A stretch of 37,301 bases of DNA from Bacteroidota bacterium (GCA_013376995.1 JACAAZ010000030.1:1-37301); one strand, 5' to 3'. Positions 23,937 through 33,887 are shown, counted from the stretch's first letter. Notes: generated by a model not told the origin, from the sequence alone. Numbers and translations: made by a program.

Positions 23937-26372
23937 TTAGGGTAGAATGGCAGCAGTCCCGGCCCTCATGTTATTGTCGATAATGATCTCATCGGATGTA
24001 TCTGCCAGTCCGTCTCCATTCAGGTCTGTAAGCAGGTAACCTTCAGAAAAGGCATGAACAGAACTTTCCGTAAGGGTTTTGTCTGCAGCATTTACAAACC
24101 CGTCCTGGTTTACATCACCGGAATAAATGCAATACTTTCCGGCGATATTCTTCAGGTTTGAGCCAAATGCCTTTGAAGCTGCAGATGTAAAATCATAGAT
24201 TGCAGGGCTCGTAGCCAGCGAAACTACAGTTGCAGAGGTCGTAGTGATAGAGTTTCGATGCCTGATGGTTACAAAGTAGGAAGAATTAAAAGTTGCCGGA
24301 ATATTGCTAAGAACAATGGTTCCATCCACGTTCAAAACTGCTGCGGTATCCGAATAAACAACAGTCGCATAACTGGATTGGCTATGCAATTCAACGGTCA
24401 CTTTATCAGCAACAGTGCCTGTAAATTGATCCCCGGCAGCATTTTGTGCCTTGCGCATGGTGGCGCCGCCGGTATAAAGACCTTCAATAAAAGCTGTGAC
24501 AGTCAGGCTCCGGGTTGTAGTGGCAGGCGTTACTGTGAGTGTACCAGACACATTGGTCGTCCCGTTCCAGAAACCTCCGTTGTAACCGCCGTAGAATAAT
24601 GGCCCTGCCCCTGCCTGGAACCTGCTTGCATAATAGTACGTCCCTGCTGAGGTTATAACTGCTCCAAGATTTGCCATATACTCATCACTTGTGCCGGATA
24701 CCAAATTATAAACTGCCGGCACCCAATTGGTCCAGGTAGTTGGATCCGAGGCAACTGTGCTGTATCCGATCCATGCATGTATTCCATAAGCACCTCCGGC
24801 AACACCGGTTCTGCCATTGGGTATGGTAACATGGCCATATACATTGAAAGCATCCCCGGCTACAATACTGCCGATTGCAGGCCATTGGAGGTTGGCGTAA
24901 CTGATTTCACCTCCCCAAATGCTATTGACAGTGGTATTGCCATTAACTGAAATTGATCGGTTTGTTCCTGCAGTCCATTCTCCGCCGGCCCATCCGGAAT
25001 TTTTAAAGTGCTTGAATTCATAGGTACCATTGGCTAAATACAACACAAGCGAGAGGTTGCCATATCCTGAGGAACTCATCTGCAAAGCGGTGTTCATTCC
25101 GGGTTCGATCCAGCTCATACCGGTAAAACTCCCGGATAGGTATACCAGGTCTGAAGCTGAATTATAACCACTGGCTGTAGTCATATCCAGGAGGAAAGTT
25201 ACAGCGGAAAGGCAGGTAAACTGAGCGTCAGATCCATAACCGGTTCCTGAGCTATTCGTTGCATAAGCCCTGATGTGGTAAGTTGTACCTGGAGTCAGGC
25301 TGTTGAGAACAGAAGTGAATGCTCCTGAGCCTGTCCCTGCTGTAGAAATATTATCTCCTGGTCCGGGGTTTGCAGCAGTGCCCCAGTAAAACCCCCTGGC
25401 TGTAACTGCTGAGCCACCATCTGCCAGGACTGTACCAGCTGCTGTAGCTGTATTCCCGCCAATTGCAGTTATTGCACCTGTTGAAACAGTTGGCAGGGAG
25501 CCCCCGACAGGAATGCTGTAATTGGTTCCACTGTTATTATTGATCCGGATACTTTTCATATCAAAATCAGTGGCAATTCCATTTATTGTAGAAGAAAACA
25601 CATAACAGGAAACAACTCCAGCCGAAGATTGGGCAGGAATAGTTGCTGTTCCGGATATTCCTGACATGCTAAAAGAAATGGCGGTTGAGGTAGCCCATGA
25701 ATCGGTTGAATATCGAAGGTAGAGGATCTCTTCGGTACTTAGGTTTGCTGAAGTTAAAGCATTTACTACGATCGGGGAACCAATTGTGGCAAGGGCCGGG
25801 ACTGTCACTGAAGTTATATTTACAGGCTGGGCAGAGGTCTCCATAAAAATCGCCTGGGTGCTGGCATACCCATTATCCTTCCAGTTCATGGTGTACCATT
25901 TCCCATTGGTTATGGTAATCTGGTTATCTGAACTTCCGTTGTAGGTGTAAGTTTGAAGGGTATTCATTGCGACGGTAACGTTCTTCCAGGTATTCCCCCA
26001 GGGATTTGAAGAAGAACCGCTGCTAAAGACAAATCCGTAAGCCCCCCCGGTAAGGTCCCCGCCGCTGGCTGCTACGCTGAAAATGGTCTGCCAGCGGGTA
26101 GTTCCTGTTGCGATCTTCACTACTCTCCCGTTTGTTACCTGGGTTGAACTTGCAAGTGCTAGTTTATTGGAAGGCGGATTTACCCATGTGTTCCAGGCAC
26201 CAGGCATATTGAGGCCTTCCGGTTCCCAAATTTGCGCATTTGTTTTTGATGCTTGTAAGAAGCACAGCAGGAAAATAAGAACCGACAGGTAGTTTATTTT
26301 ACCTGAAAACCTGGATAACAGTTTCGGTGGAAGGTTTTCAATTGTCGGGATAGTAAGTATTGTTGGTTTCAT
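23937..26372 (-). CDS. Secreted multidomain protein with carbohydrate-binding-like domain, FnIII-like domain and dockerin-type tail
   Basis: An 811-residue exported protein with a signal peptide (hydrophobic INYLSVLIFLLCFLQA, ending near TNAQ at residue 47). Residues 50-180 are a Gly/Trp-rich beta domain. About 295-385 is a fibronectin-III-like unit (TPGTTYHIRAYATNSSGTGYGS). Residues 390-490 look like a starch-binding CBM20/48-type fold (VYLSGSFTGMSWIEPG, then YEFKHFKNSGW). Residues 621-811 are the tail shared with the neighbouring protein, ending in two calcium-loop motifs, DVNQDGFVNAAD and DLNGDGLADTSD. No catalytic domain is seen. It lies 41 bp after the GH57-like gene and is surely in its transcript. 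The likely role is glucan binding on or outside the cell. Confidence 0.82.
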   Translation of the reverse strand: MKPTILTIPTIENLPPKLLSRFSGKINYLSVLIFLLCFLQASKTNAQIWEPEGLNMPGAWNTWVNPPSNKLALASSTQVTNGRVVKIATGTTRWQTIFSVAASGGDLTGGAYGFVFSSGSSSNPWGNTWKNVTVAMNTLQTYTYNGSSDNQITITNGKWYTMNWKDNGYASTQAIFMETSAQPVNITSVTVPALATIGSPIVVNALTSANLSTEEILYLRYSTDSWATSTAISFSMSGISGTATIPAQSSAGVVSCYVFSSTINGIATDFDMKSIRINNNSGTNYSIPVGGSLPTVSTGAITAIGGNTATAAGTVLADGGSAVTARGFYWGTAANPGPGDNISTAGTGSGAFTSVLNSLTPGTTYHIRAYATNSSGTGYGSDAQFTCLSAVTFLLDMTTASGYNSASDLVYLSGSFTGMSWIEPGMNTALQMSSSGYGNLSLVLYLANGTYEFKHFKNSGWAGGEWTAGTNRSISVNGNTTVNSIWGGEISYANLQWPAIGSIVAGDAFNVYGHVTIPNGRTGVAGGAYGIHAWIGYSTVASDPTTWTNWVPAVYNLVSGTSDEYMANLGAVITSAGTYYYASRFQAGAGPLFYGGYNGGFWNGTTNVSGTLTVTPATTTRSLTVTAFIEGLYTGGATMRKAQNAAGDQFTGTVADKVTVELHSQSSYATVVYSDTAAVLNVDGTIVLSNIPATFNSSYFVTIRHRNSITTTSATVVSLATSPAIYDFTSAASKAFGSNLKNIAGKYCIYSGDVNQDGFVNAADKTLTESSVHAFSEGYLLTDLNGDGLADTSDEIIIDNNMRAGTAAILP

Positions 26373-26413
26373 TACTCTTCAATTAATTTTCTTTGGCAAT
26401 TCAGGTTCAGCAT

Positions 26414-29400
26414 CTATTGAGGCAATACAGCAATTACAGACCGGGTAGCATTATTATCCAGGATAATCTGGTCAGCTGCATCGATGATCCCATCTCCGTC
26501 CAGGTCGGTTGCCAGGTATCCTGTATTAAATTGTACCGCATCAGCATCAACCAGAGCCATATCACTGTCATTGATCACTCCATCCTGGTTAACGTCTCCG
26601 CAATAGATGGCCCAGTTTCCGTCAGGTAGTTGTTTCAGGTTACCCCCGAATGCTTTTGAAGCATTGTCGAATGAATAATTAAGGCTGGAACCGGAACAAA
26701 CCAGTGGCAATGCACTTGCCGTGAGGATAGAGTTCCTGTGCCGCACAACGAGGTAATAGGTGCCTGAAAATGCGGAAGGGAGGCTTACCGAAATACTGCC
26801 GTCAGTTTTCAGTTCAGCAGCTTCAATAGTATAAAGAATGTGGCTGAAATTTGCCGGATCATGAAGTTCAAGATTTACCTTATCTGCAACATCTGCTGTC
26901 CAATGGTTCCCGGAAGCATCCCTGGCCGGCCGCATCTGGGCATATCCTGCGTAAAGGCCTTCAAGGAAAAAGTGAACTGCCAGGGGACGAAGCGTACTTC
27001 CATTTTGAACAAGGGTAAGAATTACATCAGGCAAACCAGCTGCACTAACAGTAATGGTGGCAGTTCTTGAAACCGAACCCAGGTTTGCAGAACAAGATGC
27101 CAGGAGTATAGCATTTCCAAAACCTGAAGATGTAACGGAACACCAGGCCTGATCAGCATGGGCAGTCCATGATGTACTGGAACTGACTGTATAAGATGCT
27201 GAACCTTCTGCTTCAGAAATGGTCTGCAGTTGCGGGGAAACAGACAACAACTGGGAAGCATTCAGAACATTATTGTCGCAATTGCTGTAGCAGTTTGCAA
27301 CATCAGTAAGCAGCGCAGTGTTAACCTGGTTGATGTACTGGCTGATCCTGGTGGGATAGGGCCTGGTAGCGAATGTGAATGCCAGGTTAGGTTGCGCCTG
27401 TCCGAATGCAACGGTATTGGTAAGTCTTACCCTGCACAAGCGGGTGGGAGCAGCTGAATTAACCGACAATACTGTTCCATTTCCTGCACCTGGCGGGGCT
27501 TTGGTTACAAGGCGGATACAATTTCCAGCAGATACAAAACTGATGAATGCCGGTGCCTGGGAAACATTTAAGCCGGAAGAGTCTGGAACTATAGATGCAG
27601 TTACAGTCCCCCCGTTCAAAATGGCAGGATTGAGGGTGATGGCAGCCTGTGCACTTCCTAGTTCAAAGACATCTGCTGCATCCATATCCTCCAGTAACAA
27701 ATCAAATTCCAATGTCCTGTCGGATGTTTGCTGGTCATTTGCCAAAATGAACCCGAAGGTATGTGGTACCAGGGATGCATCCTGGTTTATAGTAAGCGTG
27801 ACAGTTGAAGCTCCTGGGCCGCTTACCAGGATATGGGCTGTACGGGGACTCATCTGAATATTGGCAGCAACATTCACCAGGATAGAGCCATTGCCGGATC
27901 CGGTAGAAATCGTTGAACACCAGCTTTGGTCACTGCTGGCAGTCCAGCTTGTATTTGATGTTACAATGAACGAAACACTTCCGCCGGCAGAAGCAACGGA
28001 CTGGCTGGCAGGACTGGCCTGCAGCACAGTGTCCGCAACATTTGATATGGGGATATGGAAATTCTGTCCGGAGTTGTTATTCCAGGTATTGTTGGTATAA
28101 TGCATTACAAAATCAACCCCGGAAACAGCCTGTGCTGTATTGTTGAATGGGCCGATCTGGATGCTGATCGTTCCAAGGTTGTCAGGACCACTCATTACAG
28201 ACTCCAAAGCAGGGCCGGTTCCATTAAACAACGTAGAATTCTGGGGCCAGTAAGCTGCATTTGGCGATTGCCAGCTCGAACCGACAGCATTGACCCCCCA
28301 ATGCAACTTTGCCCCAACCGTTACATTGGTTTCCGTAATTGTAATTACATCATTCTTAGCAGGATTTTCAGGGCTCCATGAAACCCCGGCAGTCTGGTTA
28401 GAACCGGAAGTCCCCACATACACATGCTGGATAGGGGTTTTGGCAATATTACCTTTGGTATCGGTAACCTCCACATAATAATCAACCAACTTTTCAGTCA
28501 AGCCGGAAATTTGAGCATAATACTCATTGGCAATATAATCAGGAAGAATGAAAAAGTTGATATCCGGGTTATTGGTCACATTCCCTGTTGGGAATACTCT
28601 CATGTTCATGCTCAAAGATTGCCAGGCCTGCACACTGCTGCCACCTGCATAGGTTTCATTATCATTATTATCCGAAGCATTTACCCCGTCATTATCAAGG
28701 CGGTACTTTAACACAGCCGTTTGAACCCCCGAAACATCGTAAGCAAAAGTCCAAACCGAGAAATCTGTTGAATTCTGATGTTGCTGGTATGCATAGGTTG
28801 GCCCGAAACCGGTTCCCCCAGGATTATAAGGATAGCGTTGTGGAATAAATACCGTTGGAGCTGTTTGATCGGTTGAAGGATGGGCATTGATAACCTGGTT
28901 AGCATAACTGCAGGCAATGTTGCAGGCCAGCGATTGCTTTACTTCCATGTCGAGGGAAGTGCCATAATACATATAACCGCTATTGTAGGCAGGAAGCAGG
29001 TAATGCCAGGCCTCTTCAGCGGCATTGGAAGCTGCACCCGGATTGACGATATTCGCAATATTCAGGGTTCCCTGCAAGTCTTCAGACATCTGTACCCTGT
29101 TCTCTGCTGCAACCAGCACGGCCCAGTTCCTGGCATCTTCGGTCCAGCCGTTGGGATTGAACTGATAGCCTGAAGTATACATCGGCCACAGCCAGTTGAT
29201 GAATTGCGGATGCCCCCAGTCGTTGGCGGCATTGAACCATGAACCGTCTTCCACATGTACAACATCCGTTTCGGGGACGGGATGCTGAGTCAGGAATTGC
29301 TGAATAGTAGTCGGAACATATCCTTTGGATGCAGCCTCATTGGCGAATCCGGGTACTGATGAAGAATAATAATCATACCCCCCGCCCCAGGCATTGTCGC

Positions 29401-30433
29401 CATCGTGTGCCAGCAGGACAAGGGAGGGATGGGAATTATCGTTATAAGGAGCAATATGGCTGTCAATATCGCCGGTCCCCATCAGGGAATAACCATTCTG
29501 GTAGCTAAGCAGGTCATCCATTGGCACAACCGTTATCTTGTATTCAGTACCAGTTGAAGGATCAACATACTTTGCCTTATGTGCCTGGTAGCAATAGGGC
29601 GCTGCGAATGTCCCTCCCCTTCCATCGATCTGCCCGCTCCACCAATGATTCCCGGTGGCAGTTACTTTGTCGGCAGGATTTGGCGGATCGATATTGCATC
29701 CCGAAGTACCGTAATTCAGGGGATAATCACTGAGGGTCCTGGCCAAATGACTGTTTGCTATAATCGACCATTCAAAACCTTCTTCCACCAATGCTTTGAT
29801 AATACGTTCAGAGAAAGCGCATTCCGCAGGCCAGTAGCCTTTGGAATAATTTGGAGATGTGCCGAAATTCTGATTATACAGGTAACGATGTGCCTGGATC
29901 TGTCTTCTTAGTACTTTATCGCTCACAAGAGGAGAAAGTGCATGGTCCATCGAAAAACCTACCATATCCATTCGAGGTTTCCCGGCTGACGTTGTCCAGT
30001 TGCGTGCGGTAATAAAGTTATTCTGCCAACCCTGTGAATATCCCCATTGGCCTGCATCAGCAAGGCTTTTGACGTTCTCCATGAGGCAACCGGAATAGCT
30101 AACCTGCGCGCCGGCTTCAGGCAAACCCAGCAAGGATTGAACTGCATCTTTTGCACGGTACTGGTAGACCGCCTTACGGTCATCGTTGCCAAAAATTTCC
30201 TGGAGATTATTCAGCGGATGCTGCAATCCATCACTATAAAAATTCCCGTTATTCCACTTGAGGTACTGTGACTCCCAGGCTTTCTGGTACTGGTAAGTGA
30301 TCCAGGTGCTGGTAGCAGGCCAGTAATTAGGCTGTTCAAGATGCCAGAGATAGGTAGTATGGACTTGTGCGAAAACGATGCATCCCATCGACCATAACAG
30401 AATGGTCAACAGGAGATTCCTGTTAAAAATCAT
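26414..30433 (-). CDS. Secreted GH57-like glycosidase with BACON domains, cohesin-like domain and dockerin-type tail
   Basis: A 1339-residue exported protein (signal LLLTILLWSMGCIVFAQ). Residues 25-460 resemble glycoside hydrolase family 57. GYWPAECAFSERI (Glu 204 as candidate nucleophile) and LLAHDGDNAWGGGYDY (Asp 344/346 as candidate acid) are spaced as in that fold. About 680-800 resembles a CBM25-like starch-binding module (VDFVMHYTNNTWNNNSGQNF). BACON domains cover about 805-887 and 1063-1145. A cohesin-like beta-sandwich lies between (892-1030). The tail 1149-1339 matches that of the protein at 23937. The expected activity is alpha-glucan hydrolysis outside the cell. GH57 homology is inferred from motifs and not from alignment. 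Confidence 0.82.
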   Translation of the reverse strand: MIFNRNLLLTILLWSMGCIVFAQVHTTYLWHLEQPNYWPATSTWITYQYQKAWESQYLKWNNGNFYSDGLQHPLNNLQEIFGNDDRKAVYQYRAKDAVQSLLGLPEAGAQVSYSGCLMENVKSLADAGQWGYSQGWQNNFITARNWTTSAGKPRMDMVGFSMDHALSPLVSDKVLRRQIQAHRYLYNQNFGTSPNYSKGYWPAECAFSERIIKALVEEGFEWSIIANSHLARTLSDYPLNYGTSGCNIDPPNPADKVTATGNHWWSGQIDGRGGTFAAPYCYQAHKAKYVDPSTGTEYKITVVPMDDLLSYQNGYSLMGTGDIDSHIAPYNDNSHPSLVLLAHDGDNAWGGGYDYYSSSVPGFANEAASKGYVPTTIQQFLTQHPVPETDVVHVEDGSWFNAANDWGHPQFINWLWPMYTSGYQFNPNGWTEDARNWAVLVAAENRVQMSEDLQGTLNIANIVNPGAASNAAEEAWHYLLPAYNSGYMYYGTSLDMEVKQSLACNIACSYANQVINAHPSTDQTAPTVFIPQRYPYNPGGTGFGPTYAYQQHQNSTDFSVWTFAYDVSGVQTAVLKYRLDNDGVNASDNNDNETYAGGSSVQAWQSLSMNMRVFPTGNVTNNPDINFFILPDYIANEYYAQISGLTEKLVDYYVEVTDTKGNIAKTPIQHVYVGTSGSNQTAGVSWSPENPAKNDVITITETNVTVGAKLHWGVNAVGSSWQSPNAAYWPQNSTLFNGTGPALESVMSGPDNLGTISIQIGPFNNTAQAVSGVDFVMHYTNNTWNNNSGQNFHIPISNVADTVLQASPASQSVASAGGSVSFIVTSNTSWTASSDQSWCSTISTGSGNGSILVNVAANIQMSPRTAHILVSGPGASTVTLTINQDASLVPHTFGFILANDQQTSDRTLEFDLLLEDMDAADVFELGSAQAAITLNPAILNGGTVTASIVPDSSGLNVSQAPAFISFVSAGNCIRLVTKAPPGAGNGTVLSVNSAAPTRLCRVRLTNTVAFGQAQPNLAFTFATRPYPTRISQYINQVNTALLTDVANCYSNCDNNVLNASQLLSVSPQLQTISEAEGSASYTVSSSTSWTAHADQAWCSVTSSGFGNAILLASCSANLGSVSRTATITVSAAGLPDVILTLVQNGSTLRPLAVHFFLEGLYAGYAQMRPARDASGNHWTADVADKVNLELHDPANFSHILYTIEAAELKTDGSISVSLPSAFSGTYYLVVRHRNSILTASALPLVCSGSSLNYSFDNASKAFGGNLKQLPDGNWAIYCGDVNQDGVINDSDMALVDADAVQFNTGYLATDLDGDGIIDAADQIILDNNATRSVIAVLPQ

Positions 30434-30453
30434 AGGGTACTTGGGTTTGAAAG

Positions 30454-30485
30454 CAAATATAGGGCAAAATATTATTCTGTGACAA
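30454..30485 (-). promoter_or_regulatory. Probable promoter of the GH57-like operon
   Basis: On the minus strand TTG (30485-30483), a 21-bp spacer and TATATTTG (30461-30454), 20 bp before the ATG at 30433. The elements match the consensus with a slightly long spacer. Confidence 0.6.
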
Positions 30486-30881
30486 GCTGTATTATCGTTC
30501 AGTGATAAGATGATTGTTGAAAGCTGAATACTATCAAGAATAGAAAATCATTCAACATTCAGCAATAATCTGTTCATAAACTGGCTAGTTTTTTAAGCTA
30601 ACATATGACACATAAATTTATCCCAAAAAACAATTTAACAGTGGTTTTGCAATGTAAAGAAGTTTTACCAAATTTGGCTTGCTTCCATTCAGAAAGTACT
30701 CCAGCACTAATCTTAATTTCACCTTTTCAGCTAACATTAAATGAATTCAATCGTTTTTCATTCTATTCAAATAGGAATATTTGGAATCAGGCAATTTCCA
30801 ATTATAAAAAAGGTCGCTTGATGTAATTATTTTACTCTGAGCTTTTTCTTCTTAACATTTCTTCATTAAACATCAATTCCT
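30486..30881. other. Intergenic stretch, no gene seen
   Basis: An AT-rich region between divergent genes. A 73-codon frame at 30605-30826 has no recognisable composition or homologue and is not supported. No heptamer arrays here. No exact TAnnTTTG was found for the lipase-like gene at 30882. Confidence 0.55.
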
Positions 30882-32357
30882 ATGTCAACAACCGTCGTTT
30901 TTGTTCATGGTTACAGTGTTACAAACATGAATACCTATGGAGAACTGCCTCAGCGCCTGCAAGCTGAAGCCCAGCCCAATGGCTTGGATATCAAGGTTGA
31001 AGAGATCTTCCTAAGCCGTTATATCAGCTTTAATGATGCCGTTGGTCTTGATGATATTTCCAGGGCTTTTGACACTGCAGTGCAACAGCAGCTAAAAGAT
31101 GCCGGGAGGTTCGTATGCATTACCCATTCTACTGGCGGGCCTGTGATCCGCGACTGGTGGAACCGGTTTTATAAAGGCAGCACTCCACCCCTTTCACACC
31201 TTATCATGCTGGCACCTGCCAATTTCGGTTCAGCACTTGCAAGGCTGGGAAAAAGCAGGCTGAGCAGGATCAAAACCTGGTTTGAAGGTGTTGATCCCGG
31301 ACAAAGAGTTTTGGATTGGCTTGAGTGCGGAAGTTCGCTTGCCTGGGAACTGAATTCTGAATGGATCAGGAGTGATGGAAGCCAGATCGGACCTGACGGA
31401 GTTTTTCCCTTCGTCATCACCGGGCAATCCATCGACCGGAAATTGTACGATCACCTGAACTCATACACAGGGGAACTAGGATCTGACGGTGTGGTCAGAA
31501 CAGCAAGTACCAATCTGAATGCTACCTATATCAAACTTGTGCAGAAAAAAACTATTGACTTTGGCCAAATCTCTATTTCCGACACCCTCGAAGAGACAGA
31601 ATACCAGGAATCTCCTGTAATACCTTTGAGAATTATCAAAGGAAAATCACATTCAGGTGATACGATGGGTATCATGAAAAGTGTTAAAAAAGAGACTACA
31701 GATGCAAACAGTTCTGATACTGTGAAAGCTATTTATGAGTGTATCAAGGTTTCTGACCTGCTGCAATACCGGTCGGTAATTGATCAGTTCAAAGCTAAAA
31801 CTGCCGCTGTGCAAGCTGATGAACTTATCGAAACCGACACTGAACTCTTTTTTGTCAACCGGAAATTCTACCATGACAAGTTTTCGCAGGTCATATTCCG
31901 GGTTAAGGATTCTCAGGGCTACTCTGTTACGGATTATGACCTGATATTCACAGCGGGTCCCGATGATGATGCAAATCACCTTCCACCCGGCTTTGCCGTT
32001 GACCGTCAGCAAAATAAACTGAATCCTGAAACTATCACATACTTTTTCAATTATGATGTGATGGATGGAACTTCACCTACACTGGATCCGGATATGAAAG
32101 TAGAAGCCAGCCTGGGATTGAAAGTAATTCCACGCCCGGATAAAGGTTTTGTGAGATATGCAGCTTGTGGAATTAAAGCTTCAGATGATTTTTTCGACAA
32201 AATCCTGAAACCAAATTCAACAACCTTAATAGATATAGAATTGCAGCGCATGGTCAGTACGGAGGTTTTCAGGCTTGAAAAGATTGATGATTACTCTCCT
32301 CACATAGTTGATGGTTATTTTGACAAAGTAACTGAAGGATCAGAAATAATAGAATAA
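30882..32357 (+). CDS. Cytoplasmic alpha/beta-hydrolase (lipase/phospholipase-like) with C-terminal beta domain
   Basis: A 491-residue protein without signal peptide. The hydrolase part has VVFVHGYSV (oxyanion hole), CITHSTGGPVIRDWW (nucleophile Ser 83), a candidate Asp 202 in GSDGVVRTAS and His 257 in GKSHSGDTMG. The combination THSTGG plus SDGVV is typical of lipase / PGAP1-like acylhydrolases. Residues from about 300 form a separate beta-rich domain (LFFVNRKFYHDKFSQVIFRV and following) that I do not recognise. Lack of an export signal distinguishes it from the lipase at 13200; it could act inside the cell or leave by a non-Sec route. It is followed 78 bp later by a glycosyltransferase gene. 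Confidence 0.82.
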   Translation: MSTTVVFVHGYSVTNMNTYGELPQRLQAEAQPNGLDIKVEEIFLSRYISFNDAVGLDDISRAFDTAVQQQLKDAGRFVCITHSTGGPVIRDWWNRFYKGSTPPLSHLIMLAPANFGSALARLGKSRLSRIKTWFEGVDPGQRVLDWLECGSSLAWELNSEWIRSDGSQIGPDGVFPFVITGQSIDRKLYDHLNSYTGELGSDGVVRTASTNLNATYIKLVQKKTIDFGQISISDTLEETEYQESPVIPLRIIKGKSHSGDTMGIMKSVKKETTDANSSDTVKAIYECIKVSDLLQYRSVIDQFKAKTAAVQADELIETDTELFFVNRKFYHDKFSQVIFRVKDSQGYSVTDYDLIFTAGPDDDANHLPPGFAVDRQQNKLNPETITYFFNYDVMDGTSPTLDPDMKVEASLGLKVIPRPDKGFVRYAACGIKASDDFFDKILKPNSTTLIDIELQRMVSTEVFRLEKIDDYSPHIVDGYFDKVTEGSEIIE

Positions 32358-32435
32358 GTAAAATTGCAAGGATAAATCATCCAGAAGAAAGATTTTGTCA
32401 ACCCGATAAATTATTGGACTTTTGAGTAGCAGCAA

Positions 32436-33887
32436 ATGGAATTTGATATTTTGCTAAAACTACCTGCTCAAGTTCAAATGTTAAAAGGAAGGAAATTAGT
32501 GCCTATCCTTGGTGATATCCGATTCTGGATATTGCTGTTCTTCTTTTTCCGGCTGGTTGGGATAACAAATGCGCCTTTAGAATCAGGTCATAGCTGGAGG
32601 CAGTGCCTTACGAATATGATTGCGAGGAATTTTTCAGAGGGAGGCCCGGATATATTATATCCAAGAATTGATATGGCGGGCGATAGGACAGGTATTATCG
32701 GTTCTGAATTCCCTTTCTACAACTACCTGATTTACCTGCTTTCCAGTCTTTTTGGCTATGCACATTGGTATGGAAGGATTATCAACCTCCTAATCTCAAG
32801 TATCGGAACGTATTATTTCTTTCTTCTAGCCGGGAAGTTAAGCGACCGCAGGATTGCGTTCAGCTCAACCATCATATTGTTATGTTCGATCTGGTTTGGT
32901 TATTCTAGAAAGATAATGCCGGATACATTAAGCGTTTCACTTGTCATCATTGGTTTGTTTTACGGCTATCAATATCTCTATTCCAATTCACTGAAAAGCC
33001 TGCTGCTTTTCATGATTTTCTCAGGACTGGGGGTACTTTGCAAGATTCCGGCAATGAGTTTGATGGCAGCCATTCCTGTTATCTTACTTGTAAAGGAAAT
33101 CCCGGCTAAGAGAAAGCTCATTGTTGCAATTACAGGATTACTCTGCCTCTTTCCTGCTTTTATGTGGTATTTCTACTGGGTTCCCTACCTGGTTCAGACC
33201 TATCATTATCAACTTTATTTCCCAAAAGGATTGATGGAGGGAATTCGTGAGATCCTCCCTCTGACCTGGCAGCTATTTGAAAAATTTTATTTCAGTTCTT
33301 TGTTTTCATACCTGGCATTTGGATTCTTCGTTGCTGGTGTGTATTACATCAGCCGAAGCAAAACACTTTGGCTGAAGCTTGGATTGGCGATGATATCGCT
33401 TATTTTTTTGGCCTTCATAATTAAGACCGGGGCTGTGTTTCCTTTGCATAGCTATTATATAATTCCTTTTACTCCGGTTATGGCTTTTATCGCAGGACAT
33501 GGTATTGCAAAACTGCCCCTGAAATTTCAATATATTCCGCTACTTATCATTGCACTGGAAGGCATAGGCAACCAACAGCACGACTTCTTCCTCAAACCCT
33601 CGGAGTTGTATAAGTTGCGCCTGGAAAGCAAAATGGAAAAGTGGGTAGGGAAGAATGAAAAAATCGTGATAAACGGAGGGCCCTCCCCTCAGGAAATCTA
33701 CTTTGCAAATCGCAAAGGCTGGACGATAAACAGTGAGCAAATCAACCTCAATAACCTTGAAGAATATCGAAAAAAGGGTGCCAGGTACCTGGTTATTGAC
33801 AAACATTTATCTGAAGCTCTAATTCCAGAATTTCCTGTTATCTATTCAGATCCGGATTTCAGCATATCTCTCCTTGAGCGCAAGTGA
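32436..33887 (+). CDS. GT39/ArnT-like integral membrane glycosyltransferase
   Basis: A 483-residue polytopic protein with about ten hydrophobic helices and the fold pattern of GT-C glycosyltransferases. These use polyprenyl-phosphate sugars to modify proteins, lipid A or surface polymers. The first periplasmic loop carries LESGHSWRQCLTNMIARNF, where acidic E and the WRQ motif match a subfamily common in Bacteroidota. RKIMPDTLSVSLVIIGL is a second conserved loop. The C-terminal 100 residues are a soluble domain (KWVGKNEKIVINGG, YLVIDKHLSEAL). Acceptor and donor are unknown. Confidence 0.85.
   Translation: MEFDILLKLPAQVQMLKGRKLVPILGDIRFWILLFFFFRLVGITNAPLESGHSWRQCLTNMIARNFSEGGPDILYPRIDMAGDRTGIIGSEFPFYNYLIYLLSSLFGYAHWYGRIINLLISSIGTYYFFLLAGKLSDRRIAFSSTIILLCSIWFGYSRKIMPDTLSVSLVIIGLFYGYQYLYSNSLKSLLLFMIFSGLGVLCKIPAMSLMAAIPVILLVKEIPAKRKLIVAITGLLCLFPAFMWYFYWVPYLVQTYHYQLYFPKGLMEGIREILPLTWQLFEKFYFSSLFSYLAFGFFVAGVYYISRSKTLWLKLGLAMISLIFLAFIIKTGAVFPLHSYYIIPFTPVMAFIAGHGIAKLPLKFQYIPLLIIALEGIGNQQHDFFLKPSELYKLRLESKMEKWVGKNEKIVINGGPSPQEIYFANRKGWTINSEQINLNNLEEYRKKGARYLVIDKHLSEALIPEFPVIYSDPDFSISLLERK

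Noticed and set aside
27375-27857. 160-codon plus-strand frame inside the GH57-like gene
   Set aside because: It is a shadow frame of a long, clearly coding minus-strand gene.
30605-30826. 73-codon plus-strand frame
   Set aside because: No promoter, no recognisable domain, AT-rich intergenic composition.
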